Positions 32,965 through 44,320 of a stretch of 64,000 nucleotides of DNA are shown here, one piece after another. How positions within the stretch are numbered: the stretch's first letter is position 1; each line of letters starts with the position of its first letter. The stretch covers positions 140,984 through 204,983 of the forward strand of contig JAYKXP010000093.1 in the NCBI GenBank assembly GCA_037176845.1. Reading direction: 5' to 3'. A model generated the notes under the pieces. That model ran no database searches. It was not told where the DNA came from and worked only from the letters and a program-made list of their open reading frames with translations. The position numbers and the translations under genes were made by a program. Source of the DNA: Paramarasmius palmivorus. Taxonomy: Eukaryota > Basidiomycota > Agaricomycetes > Agaricales > Marasmiaceae.

Positions 32965-35900
32965 AGTGTTTAAAACCATCAGTCACAGAATGTCACAGAA
33001 TGTCACCTTGCCGACGAAATGCCGAGAATCGGCACCATATTTGTCCGAGAAGCCCGGAATACACCCCGTCGTGCCTTCAACCGTGTTTATCTTTTGCCTG
33101 GTGTAACATTAAGGCTCCGAACTGTTACAGAACCACATAGACCAATAGATAAGAAGGATGAAGGCACAGGCTAAGCACCAAATGTTGCTTGAAACTAGGA
33201 AACATTGTTACATTGACTGTAAGAAATATGTACAGTAAACTCATTAACTCGAATGACTATTGTTATGGACAATGTGGGGGGTTATGTGCAATAGAGCTAA
33301 GGGGAATGTACCTAGAAGATGGACCAGCTTGGCCAAAAGCATCAGTATGATACAGTGAATCTAAATTGCGGAGGTTTTGAGAAGCAGATGTGGCATTGAA
33401 ATTAGATGCACCATGAAGGGGCACACTGAGTGGAGATGAGGAAGAGGCTGTATCTGAGGCAGGGACTGCATTAGCCGTTGCATTGCCTCGATGACCTTGA
33501 GAATTTGATAGTGTCAGACCGGCGTAAACTGGTGACCGGCACACCTCAGGATGAGAGACAAAGTATGCCTCAATGCATGATACTATCTCCCTGTTAGTAC
33601 CTTCTAGGGATAGCCCAAGACTGTGCGCAATGTCCTTCAGGTCCTCCTTGTTCTTGCTCTTCAAGGATCCCATGAATGGCAGGGTCTTGTCTCTAGCTTC
33701 CCTCAAATTCTGACGCTCTCTCTGCTCTGCTTCCTTTGCGTTCCGTTCTGCCTCCTTTCTAGCTTCCTCAGCGAGCCGCTCATCATTTTCCTTCTCCCGC
33801 ATAGCCAAGAATTCGTCCATAGTAAGGCATCGGGCCTCAACATTAACCTTGCGGCGCTTCGAGGGTCAGTGCTCTTTAGCGTTTAGTTTATGCTTGAGAC
33901 CGACATATTGGTCATAGATCAGATGACAGTGTGCACCGATAGTGCTATTCTCTGACCGCAGACCCACAACCTCTTTCTCAAGCGCAGCAATATACTCGTC
34001 TTTAGTCCGGTACTGAGACCGGACAGTCCGAGGGACTTGAGACATACGAGCACATGCAGGGGGTGCAGGGGGATTGCTGGCTGTGAATGAATGATTGGGA
34101 GTAATGGGAGAAGGGGTCACAATAGGTTGTCCATGGCTAGTTGAAGCAGAAGGTGGAGGCGGCGATGGCGATGCATCGTCCGTGGTGCTGCCGCTATCTT
34201 CTTCGTCATTTTCTCCGTCTTCTTCATCTTCTTGACAGTGTTCACAGAAACTGTAATGGACGTTGTCATTGTAAAAGGAAGGTTGAATTGGAAAGGATGG
34301 TGGAACAACAGCATTAGCGTACGAGGTAGCAAGGCTGGGGGCATAATCGGTGTTGTCAAACACCCCAGGATCGACTGGAGTGGCACTGCTTTTCCTCCAC
34401 GCAGTGATTATTGTTGATGGCTTGAACATGCGATGCCGAACATCCATGTATTCCTGCACAAATTGCTTGCGAGGCATTTCTTGGCCTTCGGTCTCGATGA
34501 TCTCGTCACAGCGTTCAGTCCACGCACGTGAAAATGGACCAAAGACACCAACATCGAGTGGTTGGAGGCGATGGGTTGTATGAGGTGGAAGTGAGAGAAG
34601 AATGATATTGTTGGCTTTTGCGAGTTTGAGTAGCTCCAGAGTTTCGTGTGAGCCATGGCCATCGTAGATGAGAAGGATGGGGTCATTTCCCGGGTGTTTT
34701 TCACGGACTTGGGGTATGAATGACTTCTGAAACCACTCAAGGCAAATGGTGTCACTAGTCCACCCATTCTCGGATAATGAGACGCTAGTGGAACGTGAAG
34801 TCAGTGTGAGAATGAGAAAGTGAATGAGCTATTATGCACCATAACCCTGGATACCATGCATCAAACCACTCCTCACAGTATTGCGTGCCCGAGAAAACGA
34901 ACCCAGGTGTGAGTGCGGTTCCATCTGCACATACGCACTCAATAATTGTGACAAGCTCCAGGTTGTCACTCCTATGCTTGTACTTTGGCCGCCTGTTCCT
35001 TGCAACGAAATACTTCCATTGCTGAACCTTTCTTCCACCGCCACGCTGACACCCCTTCTCATCCATGTTGTACCAACGCTCCGGAGGGATCTTCTCAACA
35101 AGCTCCAACAGTAGCTGAAAGTAACGTTCAACCACGGGCCTGTTGAAAGCCTGAGCACACTTCGGGTCCAGACCAGATGGTCGTGCAAGCTTGATGTCTG
35201 GGTGCCGTGCAAGAAATCCTCGTATCCATGTGCTGCCTGGCCGTTTACTGCATAGAAGCTCCGCCATCTTGCGCAATGATCGTTTGCTGACTGGATTGGC
35301 AGCGTTGGAAAGGAGAGTGATCCATTGGACAAGTGCAGCTTCCTGTTCAGGGGTAAGAAGCATCTGTTTGACATGTGCAAATGGTGCGGCCTGATGTAAA
35401 CCATGAAAACGATTATACAGAGTACCGTAAGGCACATCTGTCTTGTACTTCTCGTCAAGGTGTCGCTTGACTGCTTTGACGTTAGGATCTTCTCCATTTT
35501 CCTCCTGCTGCCGAAGGATGCTGACACCTTCTTGAATGAACTTCTCTCGCTGGGGATCAAAGTGAGATGGCCTGGGCATGCCATTGAGAAGAGAGACTAG
35601 AGAGGAGCAGACCGGAAAGAGTGAGAGTGTGCTCTGAAGTGTTTGCTGGAACTCAAAAAAATCAACGACGCGATGCGTGTTGATGTCATTGTTTAATCGG
35701 CATCCTGTTTCAAACTCCAATTGATCGCCGTTTTTTGTCCGTGTCACGCTCTTTGTCCTATCTTCAACCTCACTCTCATATAACGGGTGCACGATTAAAA
35801 AACCAGTAAGACATATAGTTCTGGTAGATACATATATATAAATCAATTTTTGTGGGTATCCCATCATGAGCACCCAAGAAATTGAGCCATTGATGCCAAA

Positions 35901-36083
35901 ATCAGTGACCTCGAGCAGAAGATTGCAGTCTCGACAGACTGTACTACAACACCCTACTATAAAAACTGTACAATATTACTGAGCAGCAGCATAAAATCAT
36001 GTTCCGTTAATCTCCGAGACCAAAAGGACGTTGGGAAAGTACATAGGACACAATTTTTAAACACTCACCCGGTTTTAAACACT
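32965..36083. mobile_element. Pogo-type DNA transposon nested in Helitron-like element A
   Basis: AGTGTTTAAAACC (32965-32977) and its exact inverted copy GGTTTTAAACACT (36071-36083) flank the transposase gene and are candidate 13-bp terminal inverted repeats. A second similar pair (GGTGTTTAAAATT near 32787 and AATTTTTAAACACTC near 36052) means the true ends could lie slightly elsewhere. No clear TA target duplication was seen. Confidence 0.55.
33263..35579 (-). pseudogene. Pogo/Tc1-mariner-type transposase with one internal stop
   Basis: Exons 35579-34846 and 34784-33866 (GTTATG donor, ACTAG acceptor) code 550 residues. They contain an N-terminal helix-turn-helix, a CENP-B-like DNA-binding domain (about residues 75-145), and a DDE catalytic core with Asp173 in YNMDEKG, Asp286 in IYDGHGSH and Asp322 in LQPLDVGVF. 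It cuts and pastes DNA flanked by its inverted repeats. The C-terminal part is acidic and Ser/Pro-rich, then coiled-coil-like. A TGA at 33868-33866 is followed in the same frame by 200 more codons to 33263: KRRK, a charged helix starting at the Met at 33820, and a SAP-like segment (SKNKEDLKDIAHSLGL). So the original protein was probably about 750 residues. The catalytic core is intact. Confidence 0.8.
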
Positions 36084-36361
36084 GCGTCACCGATAGTTGT
36101 TCCCTGCCGATTAGTGGAACAACAGACAGGTGGAAACGCGACAACTGCTAACAGCAAACAGGTGGAATCAGGAACATGTGCACCAACCCTGACAGAGCAA
36201 AAAAGCAGTACTTGAGAGACAATGGAACCGCAACAGGACACTGACAGCAAACGGGTTTACGACAACCTGAAAGCCTGAAGGTGGGCTGCTCCGGGAAAGT
36301 TATAACTTATTGGAAAGGTAGAGCACCCCTGCACTGTGCATAGCATGGGTTAGTGTTCTAG

Positions 36362-36966
36362 TCTACTATACAAAAAAAGGTGGACTTTTAGAATTTTCTA
36401 GATCATTTATCTCAAACATAAACATTACCAGAAATGGCAATTTGGGGTGAGAACAGTGAAAGGACCAGAAATTTCTGGAAGAAACTGCAATAGGTATTGG
36501 TACCTCCCTTGCTTGCTGATTATCCACAATGGGCAGCAAATGGGTGAAAACATACTGTAAAGCCATGGGCATATAAACCTTTCTTCTCTGCATCTTCAGG
36601 GATATGACAGTTAGGCATTACAGCGATTAGAACATTGGTACAGTAAGTGCATTGAAGAAACTTTGACAGTGGTATCCTGACAGCACCACCAATGTGAACA
36701 GGATCATGCATTCAACCGAGACGTACTTAGAGCCAGCCTTTACTACTAGCCAGCGGCGAACAGAGTTCTTAACAAAATAGAGTTCCGACCAGTTGCCGGG
36801 GCATTACACTTCTTGATCTAGGGCTTAGGCTGATGTGGCACTTTGAAAACCTGAAGATGGGCTGTGAGGAGCCGGCCTTTGGCCAGCAACGAGCAGTGTC
36901 GTCTTGGGGTAGTCATTGCAAAGGTGCAGCACCCAGCACCATGCGTAGCACGGGTTAGCTTCCTAG
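36362..36966. mobile_element. Helitron-like element B (605 bp), abutting element A
   Basis: It begins TCTACTATACAAAAAAAGG directly at the 3' CTAG of element A and ends with ATGCGTAGCACGGGTTAGCT then TCCTAG, followed by host T. The 3' part can form the ACC-TGC/GCA-GGT hairpin typical of Helitrons. Its first 130 bp resemble the left end of element A (32620-32750), and its last 130 bp resemble the right end (36255-36361). Confidence 0.7.
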
Positions 36967-37151
36967 TATCATCTCTAAGTAATGGTCTGGCTTTCATGTA
37001 AGCATCCAGAAGGTTCTATGTATCACTAATCTAGTGGAGTATCTGAGTAAGTAATTGATAAGGAATAGAGATGGAATGACAAGGAGAAGGAAATAGAAAG
37101 CACAAGAAACTTCTACTAGATTCACTGTGCACTCGCTCTAAACAGTAACTA

Positions 37152-37640
37152 CAACAAGGGAGACCCAATTTCATGTTTAACAGTGTCAATCAGAATCAGT
37201 GGGATCCACCAATGCACAATGGATCGATTTAACTTGAAGTCCCTTGGTATTACGAATACAAGCGGCCTATAGCATTCACACTCAAGAAAGAGCCAGATCC
37301 TGAATCCATTCAGATATCACCATCATGTCACGGTGAAGACTCCCCTTGTTTTCCTTTGTTCAGAAATCGTTCTTTGAGGTGAGTGGTCGATGTTACTCAG
37401 TACCGCAGGTCTGAATTAAGACTTGTCGCAACGAAAACACTAGGTCGTATGACCTTGATACTGTTATACAGTATGAGTGAGTGGGAAACAGTTCTCCACG
37501 AGTTGTCTGTGCTCATCGTCCCTATAACCAGACAATGGCTTGGTTCTTTCAGCTCACCAGTCACTGTAGATACAACCGCAACCAGCCGATCACCATCGGA
37601 GAACAGGTACAACTGCAACGCCTACGCCTACTTCTCACCA
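37152..37640 (+). pseudogene. A9, 3' part: receptor-like gene remnant
   Basis: It continues the ectodomain of A9. The A7 equivalent QL in SIQLRVAWHY is broken by a TAA in place of CAA (about 37230). The micro-exon (YDLDTVIQYE, about 37444) and the WLGSFSSPVTVDTT exon (about 37530-37607) are still recognisable before a GTACAA donor. No stalk, membrane helix or tail follows. A degraded match to the start of the A8 last exon is seen near 37885. Confidence 0.75.
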
Positions 37641-39024
37641 TCTATGCATCCCTTACAATCTCCGGTCCCCCATTACCCGTTTACCCAGACTATTACTATA
37701 TAAACAAGCTCGTTTCTTTACCTTCGTTAGTCTTATTTTGCCCAGTGCTTGTACCTACGTTGTTATAAAACCTTGTTGTGTCCAGGTCTCGGGTGATCTA
37801 AGGCTCTAAGCTACCATACCTAGACGTCTCGTCTAGGGAGCTATTACAACAACAGAGTTCCACAATACTAGATCAATGAAGTTTTTAGTTCTGCGTTAGA
37901 GACACACGGTATTGAGACGGATACCATAGCAGTGACAGGGCACGTTTGTGTAATATATACTATCTCATTGCTCAATGATTGCAGCGCAGCCTTGTATAGA
38001 GGGGGAATATCGATGAGATCTCGTCTCAGACTCTGAAGATGCCAGCAGAGGTCTTCATCCGCTATCCAGGTGTTGGCAGACTGGTTCTGGTGTGAATGAA
38101 ATGGGAATTCCTTGCTGTTTCCCAGGAGCTCAGGTTCTGTTGTCGCCTAATCCAAGATGCTGCTGTTTATCTATTCGACGTGTTTCTCACCAACCGGCAT
38201 ATGCTGGCTCGCTCGGCCTTCTGCCTCATATAGATTATGTAAGTTCATCGACCTTGCCCACTGGTACCATGACAACAGCATTCCACTGATTACCTCCTGG
38301 ATTGCTTGATTCAGTGAAGCTCCGAGTAGAGCGAGATCAGCATTATCGGAATGACCTCACTGTAGATCCTCTTCAATGGCTCGGAAACGCAAATGGCCAC
38401 AGAATGGGCCCAATGGATAACGTGGGGCTACCTTGAAGCCGATCAACTCAACTAGTATGCAATTAAGTGGCCACGAGATTGATTGTTTTTCGATATAAAT
38501 GATCCCGTTGATTGTTGGTAACAAAGGGCACGAGCACCTTTCCAGTCAAAGCCATTGACAATACCAACCCCCTGTGGTCAAATCTTCTTATGCTTCGCAC
38601 ATGTAATAACATCCTGGACGCAATGTCTAGGTGTGGTAACTGAGGGCCTTAAACCATCTGCAAGCTGGTCACTACTTTTTGTTCGCCAATGTTAGTATAG
38701 GCACTGACTATAGAAGGTAGGAATACGAGCTGTTTTGTATGCATACAGTTTGGGTAATCGGGTAATCGGAGTCCCGGAGATCGTAAGAAGGACATGAACG
38801 GTGAGAAGCTGGTATAGACGTTACATCACGCCTGGCCTGTTCATTTCGTCTCACTGTGTCATTATTAGTGACATGTAGCACTTCTCAGCAGGGTGCATCA
38901 TTGAGATATCAATTATCATCGCCATGATCACAATGAAAACACTCGGCACAAGACCTGAAGCCGCAACGAGTTCCCGAGATTAATGATCGAATCATTCACT
39001 GTGCTGTATAACTAGAGCTACTAC
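37641..39024. other. Intergenic / decayed end of A9
   Basis: Only short unsupported frames occur. The part near 37860-37950 retains faint similarity to the intron and last-exon start of A7/A8. No gene is supported. Confidence 0.4.
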
Positions 39025-39943
39025 ATGCTTCCGTCTTTCTTGCTTACCCACATGGCGGTGACGGGCACCATAACAATCTTTCCCTCAGTTAACTCTGAAA
39101 CAGTCTCTTTCTCAGTCAATTCTGAATTCAGCTTCGTCACAACGGAATCTGAACTTGCGTTCACCTCTATTTTTACTAGTATGTACACATGCATCATATT
39201 CCCTATATGATATCCTAACAAAGTCAAGGGGAAGACCAAAAAGCAACAACGATCACAAGTAATAACCTTAATAACCAACCTCGTACTTTCTGACGATATT
39301 CAACCAGGCACCAAGACTGTGACCGTGCAGGTTCCGACTGAAATTATCAGTGCATCCATGGATACAATCAAAGATGTCAAAAACTCAATCGGTACGAGCA
39401 AATCACAAAGGAAGTGTCCAGTCCCATAATTATGGTCTTCATAGATTCTCTAGGCTATTACACCACACCTACGGCGGTTGATACCTCCACGGCCAATCCG
39501 ATATCACCGCAGAAGTAAATACATTGTTTTTCCATACACACACTACTTAGCACAGTACTAATCTCTCACATAGATCTGGTCCCAATCTCCCCTTAATACT
39601 TGGGTCAACCATTGGATCCACTCTATTCGTGATGCTAGTTCTCATTATTGTTGTATGCCACAGAAGAAGACGTACATACGCGTTGAAGCTCACTCCTCAT
39701 CCATATCAGACTGAAGAGCACGTTTTTCCCTCAAACCACAAGGCGAAACACGGAAATCAGGCGGAAAATGTCGACTTAGAGAGTAGCCTGGTCAGTAGGA
39801 TGATGGAAGTAACTCTTGCGCCACCTGCCTCACGTCGAATCCGGAGACACCAAGATAGCGGATGGAGGCCTGCTCTGGCGCTGTCAGAGGAGACGGGCAG
39901 CAGCATACTTGATGTTCCACCAGAATATGAACATGCCGTATGA
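39025..39943 (+). CDS. A10: single-pass membrane protein with unrelated ectodomain and T2 tail
   Basis: Exons 39025-39178, 39260-39391, 39445-39514 and 39574-39943 join in frame to 241 residues. The intron phases (1, 1, 2) differ from the phase-2-only core family. The N-terminus MLPSFLLTHMAVTGT may be a signal peptide. The ectodomain is Ser/Thr/Val-rich (TVTVQVPTEII) and lacks the Q-L-x-I-x-W strand, cysteine pair and micro-exon. The helix LGSTIGSTLFVMLVLIIVV is followed by CHRRRR. The tail is clearly T2: RRIRRHQDSGWRPALALSEE and LDVPPEYEHAV with PPEY. So the same signalling tail is attached to an unrelated outer domain. Confidence 0.75.
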
Positions 39944-40539
39944 TTGGTGCGGTTGAGCACGAGCCAGAGTTACTAAGATTTTTGTTGGCTAGAAGATTTG
40001 GAATTAGGGTGTTAGATTGAATGACTTCCCGCAGGATTTAGAAATCTAGATTCAGTATTAAACTCCCACATTGCCGGTTTGTATCTCTCTCAGATTTCTT
40101 TCGGGCGACGAAATTGAGGGAAAAAACATTCAGCATTCTTCCCGGGGGTCACGTTGAATTCAAGACTCTTTACCCACTGATCATTCCTTCACTCGCTCCA
40201 CTCTCCGCATTATTCGTCCAGTCATGTGGTTATGAGACAAGCATACTAGGCGTCGTGGTGGTACGGTACGAGTCGTTCGTGAGCTGGGTGCTGTTGTGGG
40301 GTATGTAGGTGTTAGTGCGGTTTTGGGAAAAACAATGGGGAGGAAAATGACCGTACACTGACACCCATACAAATATACAGATTACTCAGTACCTCGAGCC
40401 AATGTCTCTATCTGTCAGCTTCATCTATAGTAGGCCGAACTGTGAGATCTGAGCCGGGAAGGCGAAGCGGTGACAGTAAGTCATTTCAACAAACCTTATC
40501 GCCGCTTTAGTGTATTGACTGCTTCCGTAGGCACTTAAT
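39944..40539. repeat. Intergenic; partial copy of the dispersed repeat
   Basis: 40250-40540 matches 24140-24440 (GTCGTTCGTG, GGGAGGAAAATGACCGTACA, TTTCAACAAACCTTATCGC). No gene is supported. Confidence 0.45.
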
Positions 40540-41161
40540 ATCCGCGCCTATACCAGTTAGTCTTCGAATCCTGTGTCGTCGAAGATAAAGAACCTTAGCC
40601 TGTCTTTTTCAGAAGGCCTTTGTTGATCATAGTGCTGTATCCTTGCTTCGATTGTATTGCCTTCATCTTTATGACGGACGCCTCGCTGTGGCATTATCTG
40701 ATTTACCGTCAGCGCAGTCGGATGGCACGTCACAGAAAATTTATCAACGCCTTCGTGCTGCTGTAAATGAACAGAGTATAGCGGATGGCGTAAGGCGGAT
40801 ATGATCATGCGTTTTGGCGTTGGATAATTTACATTCGAGCGGTCGTTCAGATCTGACGGGGTGTATTCCTCGTTTCCTTGACGTCCCGAAGCACGCGCAC
40901 ATTAACCTCTATAAGCTCCTATATTGGTACACGAGGATTGATATCAAGTGATACATCAACGCATCATCACTGGAAGCAAAACCAATCAAGGTAACCGGGA
41001 GATGATCAACGAGACGCTGTGTTGCAGATTCTCGAATAGACGCTCGACAGAGCATGCTTTATATAGATGGACATTGTGTTGGTATGTGGGCTTCTTTGCA
41101 ACCCGCATCAAACGCCCATATATAGCCTCGATTTTGACGTTGGGTGTCGAAAAGTTGAAGG
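40540..41161 (+). repeat. Array spacer repeat, copy before A11
   Basis: Matches the spacers before A7 and A8, with ATCTTTATGACGGACGCCTC and GCGGATGGCGTAAG shared with 26880-27010. It ends in the A11 promoter. Confidence 0.6.
40994..41066 (+). promoter_or_regulatory. A11 upstream element and promoter
   Basis: ACCGGGAGATGATC (40994-41007), TAGACGCTC (41037-41045) and TTTATATAG (41058-41066) are found, with the A11 start at 41162. Confidence 0.65.
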
Positions 41162-42394
41162 ATGTGCTTTTTTCTGTTATTGTTGTATGTTTTCGTTTTG
41201 TCGTTGAATTTTCTCGGAGACTCACCTCTTAAATTTTAGATTCATAGCGCCGGCTGCTCCGCAGGGAAATGATGGGTTCAATATTGAAAGCGTTGCGCAG
41301 ATCCAACCATCGCCGGCCAACACAGTGCAGCTTAACATCTCGTGGAGTTTCACCGGCAACGCCTCAATCCCTATCAATTTCACAGTATTGGATTATAATC
41401 GTACACCCACACCCAAGTCCTCTGCATTAGAACCGTGTGAGAAATCCCCTTGTCTTGCCAATTTCTCCGCAATATCGACCCATCCGGGGTGAGTATATGG
41501 TGGTGTCTTGCTTCTTTGACTTATTGGGGATCATTTACTTTAGATGGTATACCCTTGAGGCTCAGAAACAGGATAGGTGAGTGCTCGGTAGTATCTTATA
41601 GTTCCGGGTTTCATTTCCCTTACTTCAGAGGGTGGCTTGGATCTTTCAAAAAAGGGGAAATTACCATTGGCGCGCCTACTTTTCCGACAGCAACGTTATT
41701 TGAAAGGTATAGCTTATTTGAATTCTGTCATTTGCACAAGTCAATTGTTTTGCTTATCCCAAGTTCCATAACTGAAAATGCAGCGCCGACAATTCCAACC
41801 GAAACTGATAATCCAAGCCAGTCCGGCTCTGTGATATCCATAATCTCTAGCATGAGAATCGAAGGATCTGCGACTAAGTCCGTCCCTACGAGCAACTCTA
41901 GTCGAACTGGAAACACCCTAGATACAAATTCTCACCAGTCTGCCATCATTGGCGGCGCAGTAGGCGGTGGAATCGGACTCATCCTCATTATACTCGTCCT
42001 GCTATACCTCCGTCGTCGCCGTCGCCGCTCCAATCGCAGGAACAGCGCCGTAGGATTCAACAGAAGCTTGATGGTCAAAAACTCTGGACACCGCGAAGTC
42101 GGAGTCGAGATGGACGCCCGTCCATATTCCGATTACCCCTATCCAGGCTCATCTACTGCCTCAGTCGTCGCATCCGATTCAGGACTCACGGAAAAGCCGA
42201 CCGAGAGACAAAGGGAGATTGATGAGCGGATGCGGCATTTGCAGGATTTGTTGAGCACGGTGGAGAGTCAGCCGCAAACGGGGGCTGCTGAGTCTATAGG
42301 GAAGGTGAAGGATAGGATTAAGCGGTTCACGTTGTTGAAGGAGGGGGATTGGGCAAAGGAGATGTCAGATGAGAAGCCAGCCGAGCTGAGCTGA
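41162..42394 (+). CDS. A11: receptor-like membrane protein with T1 tail
   Basis: Exons 41162-41184, 41240-41488, 41544-41576, 41629-41706 and 41764-42394 join in frame (all phase 2) to 337 residues. The signal peptide is MCFFLLLLFIAPAA, split by intron 1 (GTATGT donor). The ectodomain has VQLNISWSF and PCEKSPC and is closest to A6, not A7/A8. The micro-exon codes WYTLEAQKQDR, the next exon GWLGSFKKGEITI. The stalk has about 60 residues, the helix IIGGAVGGGIGLILIILVLL, then RRRRRR. The T1 tail is nearly identical to A8 (GFNRSLMVK, SDYPYPGSSTAS, EIDERMRHLQDLLSTVE, KVKDRIKR, EGDWAKEMSDEKPAELS). A6 carries a T2 tail, so this is another ectodomain/tail mismatch. Confidence 0.75.
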
Positions 42395-43739
42395 TCGTGA
42401 AGACGTGGGCAGGTGAAGATGTTCGGGTCCTTGATCTCTTGCCTCCGAGTTTAGTCTTATTCGGACTCGGCAAAGGTATGCTGGTCGAAGAGGATTATGG
42501 GTTTCCTGTTTTTTCGCAAGTTGGTCGTCGGGTACTTGTCAAGGCACTTACATTACCAAGTTGTTATTTATTGCGCTGGTACTATACTGGTAATCACACT
42601 AGTATCTGGGTCATTCCTCTCAGTCTTTGCCGGTCCATGTTTCGGCTACCGCCGTGACCCTAACCCCAATAGTCAAAGTCCAAACGTGATCATGACGTAA
42701 CGTCTCGCCTTCTTTCTTTCACGACCATGACCTGCCTCTTTCGAGTCGTTTTCCCTTGTCTTTTCAACACTCCCCGTTTCATAGACGGCCGAAAACATGC
42801 AGGTGGATTGATATCTGGATGATGAACCAGTTTATGAGACGGTATGTTTGCTCAGTGCTGCTAGGGCTGCTCTTCACTGACTGCCTCTCCTCCGAAAGAG
42901 ATACCAACGCTGACCTCATGGCACATCCCCTGTACAATATGCCCAGCTTCGAACGAAAGATTAGAACCCCTCCCACCACGTCGAAAACAAGAAGACACGA
43001 AAAGAAGCTAGTTTGACTGGAAGGATGTTATACAGCACGTGACCTTTACACTGTTACAGCCTGCCTGACTCAATCCCGTCCATCTAGCCCTACCTTCCTC
43101 CCAGATTCCTGCCTTTTCATTCCTGACGCCGTCTTTCCCGGAGAGTATCTGTCTCCCTGTGTCCTTGCTCGATCATGGTCATTGCGCTGTGGGGTTGATT
43201 ACCCCGATGAAGGTACTCCGGCACCCTTTCGCTACTCCAATTAGAAATCGTATGCTCCGTGTTGGCTGGAAAAGGAGCACCTCCAGCGCCCCATTTTGCC
43301 CTCATCTCTACGTTCCTCTTCCCCTCTGTCCTCGACATACACCTCACATAACTTCCCCTGGAATGGAAAACTCATTTCGGCTACGAGGCCTCAGCAAAAC
43401 GAGCAACAGTTCGAAAGATGCGGCTGGGGGGTGTAGGTTTTGACGCAGGGTTGCCGTTGTTTGGCCGAGGGAGGGGTGATTGAGGATGTCAACGAAGAGG
43501 GAGTATCGGCGACAGGACAACAACACATATTTCGCCCGCCGAACTCAACAGTTTCGAGGTTATCTTCATCTTCTCGATCCTCAACAGCCAAGACAGTTAT
43601 TGGGATATCAGGAGTAGAAGTGTGTCGTTTCACTAGATCTTATCATCCTTCTTGGGGTATTGACTACACCCGCAAATCTCATCATTAGGTCATTTTGACG
43701 GTGCCGCCTATCGTCACTTCCTCTTTACATTGTTCAGGT
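42395..43739. other. Intergenic; decayed copy of the dispersed repeat
   Basis: CGCCGTGACCCTAACCCC (about 42650) followed by a pyrimidine-rich run and ACGACCATGACC corresponds to the repeat at 23400 and 11840. Open frames such as 43159-43443 are short and overlap other frames, so no gene is called. Confidence 0.4.
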
Positions 43740-44320
43740 CGGATGCTATTCTCGCCTGAAGGGCTATCCCATTCGCGATGAATTTATCCTCATCATGTAT
43801 GTGTTTATGCGGATCACTATATCTTTACGCTACTATAGCCTTGTGTTGATTCGGGCTTTAAGAGGAATAGAAGTATTGTCACTATCTCTATGATGCATCG
43901 CTACATCGGTATCTGATTTACGGTTCATCCAGTGTTCGGTCCTTTCGAATCAACATCGTGTGTTCTCGTTTGCTGTAATCGAATTGTATACAGTGGATGG
44001 CATAAGGTTGGCTTAAAGCTTTGACATTGATACATATCTTAGCGCTCATGTGGCCCTAGCGCGGTGTCTTCTCCGTCTCCTGACGTGGCTGTCACTTCTA
44101 TATATAATCCACGAGGAGAAATATCAAATGATATATCAATACATCAATACTGGGAACACAAGGAAACCGGGAGATGATCAGGATGCTGTGTTCTAGGTTC
44201 TCGAATAGGCGCTCAATAGAATTGCCTTTATATAGGTGAGCCTTGTGTGGGTGAATGGGCTTTTTGACACCCCGCATCAAACGTCCACTAGTCCGACCTT
44301 GGGAGTCGAGAATTTCGAGG
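43740..44320 (+). repeat. Array spacer repeat, copy before A12
   Basis: A diverged copy of the spacer before A7, A8 and A11 (CCTGAAGGGCTAT at its start, TATCTGATTTACGG, GTGGATGGCATAAGG). From about 44100 it is also the outer arm of an inverted repeat with 47075-46870. Confidence 0.55.
44166..44235 (+). promoter_or_regulatory. A12 upstream element and promoter
   Basis: ACCGGGAGATGATC (44166-44179), TAGGCGCTC (44206-44214) and TTTATATAG (44227-44235) are found, with the A12 start at 44321. Confidence 0.65.

Larger units (their letters stand above)
32620..36361. mobile_element. Helitron-like element A (3.74 kb), carrying a pogo-type transposon
   Basis: The 5' end TCTATTATACAAAAAAGAG follows a host A. 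The 3' end reads GCATAGCATGGGTT, a short spacer and CTAG. These fit Helitron rules (5'-TC, 3' hairpin then CTRR, insertion between A and T). The outer parts on both sides of the nested transposon total about 620 bp, close to the 605 bp of the adjacent element B. No Rep/helicase gene is present, so it is non-autonomous. Confidence 0.65.

Noticed and set aside
36362..36966. LTRs of a retrotransposon flanking the transposase
   Set aside because: The direct repeats at 32620 and 36362 do not both border the transposase as LTRs would. The 5'-TC and hairpin-CTAG ends fit Helitrons better.
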